A stretch of 60,159 bases of DNA. It comes from Acetivibrio ethanolgignens (GTDB lineage Bacteria; Bacillota; Clostridia; Lachnospirales; Lachnospiraceae). Location: contig NZ_LNAM01000164.1 of assembly GCF_001461035.1 (NCBI RefSeq), positions 1 through 60,159 of the forward strand, read 5' to 3'. A program made the position numbers and the translations under genes. How positions within the stretch are numbered: the stretch's first letter is position 1; the number at the start of each line of letters is the position of its first letter. Below are positions 51,545 to 59,900 of this stretch, in pieces. The notes under the pieces were generated by a model. It was not told where the DNA came from, searched no databases, and was given only the letters and a program-made list of their open reading frames with translations.

Positions 51545-52414
51545 ATGAAGAAAATAGCAGTAGTTACGGACAGCAATAGCGGAATTACGCAGGCACAGGG
51601 TAAGGAGCTTGGTGTTTTTGTACTTCCGATGCCTTTTACGATTAATGGAAAGGAATATTTTGAAGATATTAATCTGACCCAGGAAGAATTCTACCAGATG
51701 CTGGAAGATGGTGCGGATATTGCAACCTCACAGCCATCAGTTGGTTCCGTTCTTGATTTATGGGATGGGATTTTGGAGGATTATGATGAGATTGTGCACA
51801 TTCCGATGTCCAGTGGACTTTCCGGTTCCTGTGAGACTGCTATGGGACTGGCGCTGGATTATGATGGTAGAGTGCAGGTGGTAAACAATCAGCGGATTTC
51901 TGTTACCCAGCGGCAATCTGTACTGGACGCTTTGGAATTTATAAAGCAGGGTAAGTCAGCCACAGAGATTAAGCAGATTTTGGAGGAAACCAGGTTTGAA
52001 TCCAGTATCTATGTTATGGTTGATACCTTAAAATATTTGAAAAAGGGTGGACGTATCACCGCAGCGGCAGCTGCTCTTGGAACAGTACTGAATCTAAAGC
52101 CGGTGCTTCAGATCCAGGGAGAAAAGCTGGATTCCTATGCTAAGGTAAGAGGTCTTAAGGCAGCAAAAAAGACAATGATTGAAGCGATTAAAAATGATTT
52201 GGATACCCGATTTGCAGCTGTAAGGGAGGATAAAGGTCTTTACTTTCAGGTTGCTCATACAGCAAATGAGGAGGCAGCGAATGCTTTTGCAGAAGAGATA
52301 GGGGAACTGTTCCCAGGCTATGATATCTATGTGGACAGGCTTTCCTTAAGCGTTGCCTGCCATATTGGTCCAGGCTCTCTGGCTTTCGCCTGTACGAAAA
52401 AGATTACAGAATAA
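51545..52414 (+). CDS. DegV family fatty-acid-binding protein
   Basis: 289 residues from ATG 51545 behind GGAGG at about 51526; the frame is open from 51509. KKIAVVTDSNSGITQAQGKE, then TSQPSVGS, HIPMSSGLSGSCETA, MVDTLKYLKKGGRI and VACHIGPGSLAF are the DegV signature. These proteins bind a fatty acid and in Firmicutes (FakB) hand it to a fatty-acid kinase. Which fatty acid is bound cannot be read here. Ends at a UUCG-capped terminator. Confidence 0.92.
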   Translation: MKKIAVVTDSNSGITQAQGKELGVFVLPMPFTINGKEYFEDINLTQEEFYQMLEDGADIATSQPSVGSVLDLWDGILEDYDEIVHIPMSSGLSGSCETAMGLALDYDGRVQVVNNQRISVTQRQSVLDALEFIKQGKSATEIKQILEETRFESSIYVMVDTLKYLKKGGRITAAAAALGTVLNLKPVLQIQGEKLDSYAKVRGLKAAKKTMIEAIKNDLDTRFAAVREDKGLYFQVAHTANEEAANAFAEEIGELFPGYDIYVDRLSLSVACHIGPGSLAFACTKKITE

Positions 52415-52451
52415 AACCAATGTCATTTAGTTAGTCAAAAATCTTGTTAAG

Positions 52452-52486
52452 TTAAGGAGTAAATCTTCGGATTTGCTCCTTAAAAT
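52452..52486 (+). terminator. Terminator after degV
   Basis: TTAAGGAG-T-AAATC, UUCG tetraloop, GATTT-G-CTCCTTAA (52452-52483), then an A/T run. 14 paired bases including one G·U. Confidence 0.85.
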
Positions 52487-52571
52487 AATGTTTTGGCCAA
52501 ATTAAACGAGGGCAAAAAACGTAGAAACAGCCAACGTATAAGACATTTTATAATCTTAGGAGAGATTTTCT

Positions 52572-52670
52572 ATGGAAAGAAGACATCCTGCAAATTTGTT
52601 TGTTCGTGAATGTATTACTAAAGCACTGTTTATGTTGATGAAAAATAAGGATTATCAAGAATCCATATAA
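52572..52670 (+). pseudogene. TetR-family regulator, N-terminal stub
   Basis: ATG 52572 behind TTAGGAGAG gives 32 residues, ERRHPANLFVRECITKALFM then LMKNKDYQESI, and a stop. This is the first helix of TetR/AcrR proteins just before the HTH (usually ...ITEITRRAGVS). The rest is absent. The reading frame is broken at the point where the HTH should begin, so it is a relic. Two palindromes follow that look like TetR operators. Confidence 0.6.
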
Positions 52671-52701
52671 AAAGTGGCACATTTCGTGCATATTTTAGTT
52701 A

Positions 52702-52760
52702 TCAACCGTTGGTTGAGTGTTTTATCTTACTGTATTTATACAATATCAACTGTTGGTTCA
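52702..52760. promoter_or_regulatory. Pair of TCAAC-type palindromic operators
   Basis: TCAACC-GTT-GGTTGA (52702-52716) is a perfect palindrome. TCAACTGTTGGTTCA (52746-52760) is a near copy, 44 bp downstream. They lie upstream of the truncated XRE gene (ATG 52815) and downstream of the TetR stub. Confidence 0.65.
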
Positions 52761-52814
52761 TGGAATTATTTATGACTATAAGATAGGCTTTATAGCGAAA
52801 GGAGGGTTCCCGAA

Positions 52815-52943
52815 ATGAATCAGGAAAAAATAGGAAAGTTTATTGCAGAATGCAGAAAAGAGCAAAATTATACGCAGGCAGTTCTGGCTGAAAAATTAGG
52901 TATTACAGATCGTGCAATATCTAAATGGGAAAATGGTGTTTGA
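52815..52943 (+). pseudogene. XRE-family regulator, truncated after the HTH
   Basis: ATG 52815 behind AAAGGAGGG. It encodes 42 residues: KIGKFIAECRKEQNYTQAVL, AEKLGITDRAISKWENG, then Val and a stop. Family members continue for at least 100 more residues. The break occurs right after KWENG, at the same codon as in the gene hit by the mobile element at 14542, and the sequence that follows also begins GTTT. No 3' part is found nearby; the MITE-like repeat begins 53 bp later. Confidence 0.75.
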
Positions 52944-52995
52944 GTTATAATAGGACCAAGTTAGATGAAACCCAGTAAAATCAAGGGGTTATGCC

Positions 52996-53166
52996 TAATT
53001 TAGTCCTTATTTTTATACCAATTTAGCGGTAGATAAGGCAGCGCTGTTATATCAAAACCGAAAATACAAGTCAGTATCACAGATGTCCGCAATCAGTCTG
53101 AGAGTGAATCTGTGTGCTTAGATTAGGTACAATTTTATATCAAAATATTTAGTGAGGACTAAATTA
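52996..53166. repeat. MITE-like 171-bp repeat, copy 2 (intact ends)
   Basis: Perfect 12-bp terminal inverted repeats TAATTTAGTCCT (52996-53007) and AGGACTAAATTA (53155-53166). The interior is homologous to 29764-29932. No coding capacity. Flanked by the truncated XRE gene and the chimeric protein, both already damaged. Confidence 0.78.
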
Positions 53167-53183
53167 GCATTGGCATCAATTAT

Positions 53184-54065
53184 ATGGTGCTTCGTGGAAA
53201 GACTGAGTATAAAGCTGAGCTTTCCACAAGTCCTGTCGGCAGTATGGTGAAGCTGGAAAACCTGTTCAATGGACTGGAGAAAAAGATTGATTCCATGACG
53301 GAAGAACTCACCAATATGCAGAATCAGATCAAAGAAATGCAGGAAGATACACTTGTCAATAATGCTAAAAAGGCATTGTCGGAAGCACAGGAGCGACTTA
53401 ATGCCAGATGTGAGCAGATAAAGTCGCAGGTATTGGAAGTGAAAGCACAGGTCAAATCTACAGCAAAGAGCATAGTTGATGAAGCAAAGGTAAAGGGAAG
53501 AACTGCATTATACAGGGTGTCGGAGTTCTTAGGAATTAAGAAAAGGCTTCTTGATATCCGAGAGAATGTAAGAGGTGCAATCAAGACCACGGATAAGGAT
53601 ATAGCAAAGACAGCACTTCTTGCAAAAGGATTTCGTGAAGCTGGTCAGACAGCAGCCAATGCATTCCGTACTTTTGCTGACAAACCGGAGGTAGATTATT
53701 CTCAGAAAGAGCAGAAACATCCAATTACAAAGGCGGTACTTGCTCCGATGAAAGCAGTGAAAAAGATGCTTGTATCAATGGAACTTCATTTGGATGCATC
53801 TATTGATAAGCTGGATAGTCTGGCTATGAATGTGAAGCTTGATAAGGAAAAGCATATGGAGAATATGAAGAAACAGGAGCAGACAGAGCCGGAGAGGGCT
53901 GAAGCAGAGAGAGTGGAAGCAGAGGTTGTATACTCTCCAATGGTCGCTGAGCCGCAGGAGTATCAGTATAATGCAGATGCATTTGAGGCTAGAGGTGTGG
54001 ATGAGGTGAAGCAGGAAGCGGCACATAAGGAAGTATTGAAGATAAGGGAAGATAAAGCCAGATAG
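53184..54065 (+). CDS. Coiled-coil conjugation-element protein, apparently a fusion remnant
   Basis: 293 residues without a ribosome site. Residues 1-45 (LRGKTEYKAELSTSPVGSMV, KLENLFNGLEKKI) resemble the C-terminal end of the large helicase/methylase proteins of integrative conjugative elements. From about 45 on (TNMQNQIKEMQ, then RVSEFLGIKKRLLDIRENV, TFADKPEVDYSQKEQK, LHLDASIDKLDSLA) it resembles another protein of the same elements (DUF6674-like; name recalled). Helical, with a Glu-rich tail. A deletion that joined the two would explain the chimera. Expression is doubtful. It ends at a good terminator. Confidence 0.6.
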   Translation: MVLRGKTEYKAELSTSPVGSMVKLENLFNGLEKKIDSMTEELTNMQNQIKEMQEDTLVNNAKKALSEAQERLNARCEQIKSQVLEVKAQVKSTAKSIVDEAKVKGRTALYRVSEFLGIKKRLLDIRENVRGAIKTTDKDIAKTALLAKGFREAGQTAANAFRTFADKPEVDYSQKEQKHPITKAVLAPMKAVKKMLVSMELHLDASIDKLDSLAMNVKLDKEKHMENMKKQEQTEPERAEAERVEAEVVYSPMVAEPQEYQYNADAFEARGVDEVKQEAAHKEVLKIREDKAR

Positions 54066-54072
54066 ATGTGAG

Positions 54073-54115
54073 GACGTATCATCAGTAATGGAGAAATGGT
54101 GGTACGTCTTTTTTT
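54073..54115 (+). terminator. Terminator
   Basis: GACGTA (54073-54078) with TACGTC (54103-54108), extendable to 11 bp with G·U pairs, then TTTTTTT. Confidence 0.8.
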
Positions 54116-54176
54116 GTGGAATGGCGAGGTTATTTATGATATAATAAAAACAAATTTTTCATTAAGGAGTACTACT

Positions 54177-55958
54177 TTGAAGAAAATACCAATAAATATA
54201 ATCATGTATACAGCTATGTTTCTTATAGCCGGGATTCTTGTAATATCAGCCAGCCGCCAAAGTCATCAGGCTGTCATGTCAATCCCTATACCTGTTCATT
54301 TTACAGGCGAGTACAGTCAAGGTGGCGGAGAATGGCAGATGCTTGATACAGAAACAGACCTGTCTTCTTATAACGGGGCTGTAACACTCCGTGGCAGATT
54401 TGATACAGAACTGTTGGAGGGGGCAGAAATAAGATTTTATCTAAACCACATTGGTGTGGATATATGCAGGGACGGGGAAATCCTATATGAATCAAGCCAT
54501 GAAAAGTTCCCGGATATGTGCGGTAGCACGTGGGTATCGTGGGTGCTTCCGTCAGCATCGCCGGAGGACGTACTTGAAATAAAATTGTATAATCCCCACG
54601 GTTTTGGAAACAGGGACGCATATAATCAGTTCCTGGATTCCATTTACATTGGTGGTGATGTGGTAATGAAAAACTATTTTGAGCGGCAGAGCCTGCCGTA
54701 TAAGGCAACTAGTATTTTCATTCTTGTGGTTTCCATTGCACTCATCGGAACAGCGGCTGGCTACAGGCTTTTACGTCTCCCTGGCAACAGTCTGCTGCTA
54801 AAGTCCGGACTCATGTCACTCATGATGGGGGTGTATATGTATCTTGACGCAAAGGACATTTCCCTCTGGAGCGGGCAGATGGCATTCAATACATATGCCA
54901 GACGGCTTGCTATGATGGGTGCAGCGTGGCTGATGGGGGCGTGTGTGAATGAATTGCTGCATGGGAAACGCAGGAAAATATCGGAAATTGCAGTATATGT
55001 GCTGATGCTCACTGATTTTGTTCTTATGGTTGTGTCCCTTGCTGGGGCAAAGGGGATTTATGATACTGGCATTTATTGGGCAGCGGTGCAGGGAGCTGTC
55101 AGCCTGCTTCTGCTCGTTTTGACCGTTATGGATGCAAAGGACGGCGGAAAGCGTAGGGGACTGATGCAGCCTTCCGCAATCGTGCTGCTGACCGTGCTGC
55201 TGCTTGAGCTTGTTAACTCCTGCACGGGCTGGTGGCGGGGCGGCATCTGCATTAAAATAATATTTACGGTGCTGTTTGTGTTCCATCTTGCCAGAGCAGC
55301 ATGGCTGGTGGCGAAGAACCAGCAGGATTCCATCAGGGCGGAAAAGCTCAGGGAGGAACTGAAAAACAGCCGCATAGTCCTCGCCATGAGCCAGATACGG
55401 ACGCATTTTGTATTCAATATCCTGAATGCAATCAGTGGTATGTGTGAATATGACCCGCAGAAAGCGGATGAAACACTGGTCATGTTCGCCCATTATTTAA
55501 GGAGCAACATTAACATTATGGAGGAGGACGAGCCGGAAGCCTTTACAAAATCACTGGAACATCTGGAGAAATACGTCTTTCTTGAGCAGGTGCGTTTCGG
55601 CGAAAAGATACAGTTTGCAAAAAACATTGAGGCAGATAATTTCAAGATTCCTCCGCTGGTTCTCCAGCCTTTGGTGGAAAATGCAATCAGGCACGGGCTG
55701 CTTCATAAGAAGCAGGGAGGAACCGTCATCCTGCACACATGGGAGGAAAACGGCGACAGCATCATTGAGATTTCCGATGACGGTGTGGGGTTTGACATGG
55801 CAAATGCACCGGGGCAGGAATCTGTCGGAATGAAAAATGTCCGTTTCCGCCTGAAGTATATGGTGGGAGGGACAATGGACATAAAAAGCACTCCGGGGCA
55901 GGGTACAACAGTAACCATTACGATTCCCGGAAAACATAAAATACAGAAGACGGAGTGA
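54177..55958 (+). CDS. LytS/YesM-like sensor histidine kinase with 7TM-type sensor
   Basis: 593 residues from TTG 54177, 8 bp after AAGGAG (54164-54169); an ATG frame from 54096 lies inside the terminator. TM helix near 1-25, extracellular beta domain (about 30-185), then about seven TM helices (185-395), as in 7TMR-DISM kinases. The kinase part has IRTHFVFNILNAISGM (H-box), PLVLQPLVENAIRHGL (N-box), SDDGVGFD and GMKNVRFRL. It is GC-richer than its neighbours, a sign of transfer. Seven bases separate it from the response regulator gene. Confidence 0.88.
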   Translation: MKKIPINIIMYTAMFLIAGILVISASRQSHQAVMSIPIPVHFTGEYSQGGGEWQMLDTETDLSSYNGAVTLRGRFDTELLEGAEIRFYLNHIGVDICRDGEILYESSHEKFPDMCGSTWVSWVLPSASPEDVLEIKLYNPHGFGNRDAYNQFLDSIYIGGDVVMKNYFERQSLPYKATSIFILVVSIALIGTAAGYRLLRLPGNSLLLKSGLMSLMMGVYMYLDAKDISLWSGQMAFNTYARRLAMMGAAWLMGACVNELLHGKRRKISEIAVYVLMLTDFVLMVVSLAGAKGIYDTGIYWAAVQGAVSLLLLVLTVMDAKDGGKRRGLMQPSAIVLLTVLLLELVNSCTGWWRGGICIKIIFTVLFVFHLARAAWLVAKNQQDSIRAEKLREELKNSRIVLAMSQIRTHFVFNILNAISGMCEYDPQKADETLVMFAHYLRSNINIMEEDEPEAFTKSLEHLEKYVFLEQVRFGEKIQFAKNIEADNFKIPPLVLQPLVENAIRHGLLHKKQGGTVILHTWEENGDSIIEISDDGVGFDMANAPGQESVGMKNVRFRLKYMVGGTMDIKSTPGQGTTVTITIPGKHKIQKTE

Positions 55959-55965
55959 AAAAGAA

Positions 55966-56787
55966 ATGAAAGTAATATGTGTGGATGATGAACAGCCGGC
56001 ACTTGACACGTTCCGGTTAAAGGCGAAGGGGTTTCCGGAAATCGAAAGTCTCCGTCTGTTTTCGGATTGCGAGGAGGCACTCCGGTATGCAGGGGAGAAC
56101 AGGATAGACGTCGCCTTTTTGGACATAGAGATGCCGGATATGGGAGGCATAGAGCTTGCGAGGGAGTTAAAGAAAAAGGACTGCAACATCAGGATATTTT
56201 TTATGACGGCTTTTGAGCAGTATGCACTGGACGCATTTGGTGTGAAGGCACTTGGATATATCATGAAGCCGTACACGAAGGAGGAGATCGGGGAAGCGTT
56301 GGAAACGGCTGCACTGATGCGCTCCCGTCCCAAAAAGAGGGTGGAAATCGAAACAATACCCAGTTTTACCGTGCATGTGGATGGGAAGCGGCTGGCTCTG
56401 GGCGGGAAAAAACAGGAGCTGCTTGCCTTGCTGGTGGACAGGGGGGAAACAGGGCTGACGACCGGGGAAGCCATAGCCTGTCTGTGGCAGGACAGGTGTG
56501 CGGATGAAAAGACGCAGACCTTGTACCGGGTCACTTTCTACCAGCTTATGGATGAGCTGAAGAAAAACGGGATTGAGGATATTATAAGTTCTGGTGAAAA
56601 GAGCAAGTATATCGTGAAGGACATGGTGGAATGCGACCTGTACCGCATACTGGATGGAGAGACGGAGGGATTGAAAAGTTATGGGGGATATTACCTGAAA
56701 GAGTATTCGTGGTCAGAAACCAGAAACGGACAGTTAAACAGCATGAAAGAAGCCGCAGTTTTTCAAAAACCGGACAGTGGGGTTTAG
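55966..56787 (+). CDS. Response regulator with SARP/OmpR-like output domain
   Basis: 273 residues. Receiver domain: VICVDDEQPA, phospho-acceptor D53 in VAFLDIEMPDMGG, FFMTAFEQYA and YIMKPYTKEE. The output domain (about 125-230: FTVHVDGKRLALGGKKQELL, RGETGLTTGEAIACLW, VTFYQLMDELKK) looks like the winged helix of SARP/BTAD regulators rather than LytTR. The neighbouring surface-protein gene is the obvious target (inference). Ends in a strong terminator. Confidence 0.87.
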   Translation: MKVICVDDEQPALDTFRLKAKGFPEIESLRLFSDCEEALRYAGENRIDVAFLDIEMPDMGGIELARELKKKDCNIRIFFMTAFEQYALDAFGVKALGYIMKPYTKEEIGEALETAALMRSRPKKRVEIETIPSFTVHVDGKRLALGGKKQELLALLVDRGETGLTTGEAIACLWQDRCADEKTQTLYRVTFYQLMDELKKNGIEDIISSGEKSKYIVKDMVECDLYRILDGETEGLKSYGGYYLKEYSWSETRNGQLNSMKEAAVFQKPDSGV

Positions 56788-56809
56788 GAAAGAAACAACG
56801 GCAGATGGG

Positions 56810-56854
56810 AAATCCCGTCTTACCCTTAAAACAGGGCAGGACGGGATTTTTTTG
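56810..56854 (+). terminator. Terminator after the two-component genes
   Basis: AAATCCCGTC (56810-56819) and GACGGGATTT (56840-56849), with an inner CCCT/AGGG pair, then TTTTT. Confidence 0.9.
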
Positions 56855-56888
56855 ACCTTTTTATGAAATACGAACAAAAAATAGTGAA

Positions 56889-56917
56889 AGTTTTGTGCAA
56901 TATTTTTTGCCAAAACT
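56889..56917. promoter_or_regulatory. Possible operator upstream of the surface protein
   Basis: AGTTTTG (56889-56895) and CAAAACT (56911-56917), perfect 7-bp inverted repeat. It lies 81-109 bp before ATG 56998. A candidate site for the adjacent response regulator. Confidence 0.4.
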
Positions 56918-56997
56918 GGGAAGAATTAACGGTTTTTTAACGTCGAGTTATTTATGCTTGACTTAATAAATTAAAAAGAGGAGGGATTGACAACTCT

Positions 56998-59900
56998 ATG
57001 AAAAGATTTAAAGCAACGACAAAAAGAATATCCGTCATGTTTCTTGCGGCGCTTCTTATGTTTAGCTCCGTGGATTACGGTGTTTTGAGCGCAGCGGCGG
57101 CGGAGAGAACGGAAACAACCTGCCCGAACCATCCGGAGCATACCGCAGACTGCGGTTATGTAGAGGCAGTGGAGGGTGCGGACTGCACCCATGAGCACAC
57201 GGACGAATGTTACAGGATAGTGACGGAATGTGTGCATGAGCATGGGGAAGAATGCTATGAAAAAGAACTGACCTGCGAAAATACGGAGGAAGGGCATGAG
57301 CATACAGACGAGTGCTATACAAAAACTTTAAACTGTACCCATGAATGCAGCGAGGAATCCGGCTGTATCAGACGGGAGCTGGACTGTAAGCATGAGCATG
57401 ACGAAAGTTGCGGATACAGGGAGGCAGTGGAAGGGCATCCTTGTACCCACAGCTGTGAACTGTGTTCCGGTGCAGCAGAGGAAAGCACGGAAGACGGAAC
57501 AACGGACGTAGAAGATGAAAGAACCTGCATCTGTGAAGATAAATGTACCGGAGACACGGTCAATGAAGACTGTCCGATATGCTCCGCAGAGGGTGCAGAT
57601 TTGGAAAAGGACTGCAAAGGGGGAAAAGTACATACGGAGCTTCCGGAAAAACTGAAAGCCTTGCAGGAGCGCATGAATGCCCTGCCGACAGTAGCAGAGT
57701 ACAAGTCAATGACTGGTGAACTGGTAGAGGGAACGAATGTGACCGAGGTACAGTACAATGTCTACATGGAAGCGTGTGATCTTTATGATGAATACGATGC
57801 CATGCCGGATAAGGAAAAGGCACAGCTTGACATTAGCAAGTTGGAGGCATTGCTGAATTATTGTAATGAAACATTTACTGAGTGCAGTACAAAGAATTCC
57901 ATCACACCTGAAAAGGGCATTGATTATGATGTAGCCTATTCGGAGATCCGTAATGGAAAGATGCCCGAAGATGGTGGCGGCTCGATGGTGCTGCCTGTCG
58001 GCACAAGAATTTATTTCGATGAAGATAATATCATGGAAAGGTTAGACAATTTTCAATTTTTTGTAGATACCTATGAGTCCGCTGTTAGTCGTGGTTATAT
58101 TGCTGGTGTTACGGAAGATGATCTCTCAGAGGAACAGAAAGCCTACATGAACTATTATTATGCAGATTACACCCCTGTGAAAGGAAGTATTATAACCCTG
58201 CAGTCATATTATCTTGATGATAATAAGAATAAAATAACCTGCGGCGGTCAGTGGATGGTTACCGCATGCGGTGAAAGTGAAGATGTTTTACAGATCTATT
58301 CGTTGACACCGACTTCTGTAACATATTATACAGCGAAATTGGAGAATACTTTAACTACTGTGACAGCAAAGCTGAGTCAGACGGAATATATTATTCCGGA
58401 TGCGCAGGTGTTCCTTACTGTTACGCCAAAGAACGGTCCGCTTTCAGCAAGCGATGTGAAAATTGAACTGACGAATTGTTCTCTGAAAAGTGATACGCCT
58501 ACTGTAAGTGATGACGGAAGCCTTGTGTACACACTTCATAGTTTTACGAATAATGCTGCGGTAACTGTTAAGGAGGCTGGTTCTTCCGGTGAAACTGGAT
58601 CTGTCACCGGCGTAACCGTTTCTCCAAACACAAATGTCAACGTGAACAAGGGTGGAACACAACAGTTTACGGCAACCGTGAACGGCACGGGTACTTTTGA
58701 CAACACCGTAACATGGAAAATTGAGAATGCAAATAGCAGCAACACAACAATTTCTGACAGTGGTTTGCTGACTGTTGGTGCAGATGAAACGGCATCTTCC
58801 ATCGCAGTGATTGCAACATCGAAGGGTGACAGCACGAAGTCCACCACCGTTTCGGTTGTAATACCACAGACAACATCGATTACTGGCGTGACCGTTTCAC
58901 CGGATATTGCTACTATAAAGAAGGGCGAAACACAGCAGTTTACTGCTTCGGTAAGCGGTACAGGTAATTTTGATAATACTGTAACATGGACAGTAGAGGG
59001 CGCAGTCAGCACGAATACTAAAATTGATGAAAACGGAAAATTAACGATAGGTGCAGATGAAACAGCAACCTCTATTATAGTAAAAGCTATAGCGAATGGC
59101 GACCATGCAAAATCAGCTTCTGCTATGGTTACAGTTATAAATAAGGATATTAAAGTCCCTGTAATCGGTGGCATAGAGAACGGCGGAAAATACTGTAAAT
59201 CGGTAACTTTTACCGTAACAGCAGATAATCTGGATAAAGTAACGGTAGATGGAACAGAAGTAACGCAAAACACAGACGGCAAGTATATGATCACCGCAGA
59301 TGATAAAGCACATACCATCATAGCGAAGGATACAGCCGGAAATATAACAAAATATACAATTACCGTATATACGAGGCATGACTTTGAAAATCCGGTTTAT
59401 ACGGAAACCGGAAGGGAAGGAAACGTGATTACGGAAGAAGCACCCTGCGGACATGGCTGTGGCAAGAGTATTGTCAGAAAGCGGACGCTAGAAGGTGACA
59501 TTATCGGTCAGGAATATCCAAATGACAGCGGCTCCAACGGAAACCTTGCAACCGATGTAAAGGTAGTGCCAGGAACACCGACAGTCCATGTCAGCGGACT
59601 GGATTTAGAGATAGCAAAGGAAGTCCTTGATCCGTCCGAAATCTCACAGGTGGAAAACGGTGAGAAACTGCTGGTATATCTTGAAATAAACAAATTGGAG
59701 GAAATGGCTGTTCTTACGGAAGATAAGACCAAAACAGAGGAACAGGCGGCAGAGAAAAAACTTCAGCAGGGCATTTACCTTGACCTGTCCATGTGGAAAA
59801 AGATAGGAGATGCAGCAGCAGTGCCGCTTGGCAGTACGAAGATTTCAAAAAAACTGAAAATCTCACTTACCCTGCCGGAAGAACTGAAAGCCCCTGCTGG

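Noticed and set aside
55551-56534. 327-codon ORF on the minus strand
   Set aside because: Opposite the kinase and response regulator genes, which have clear domains; a GC-rich shadow frame.
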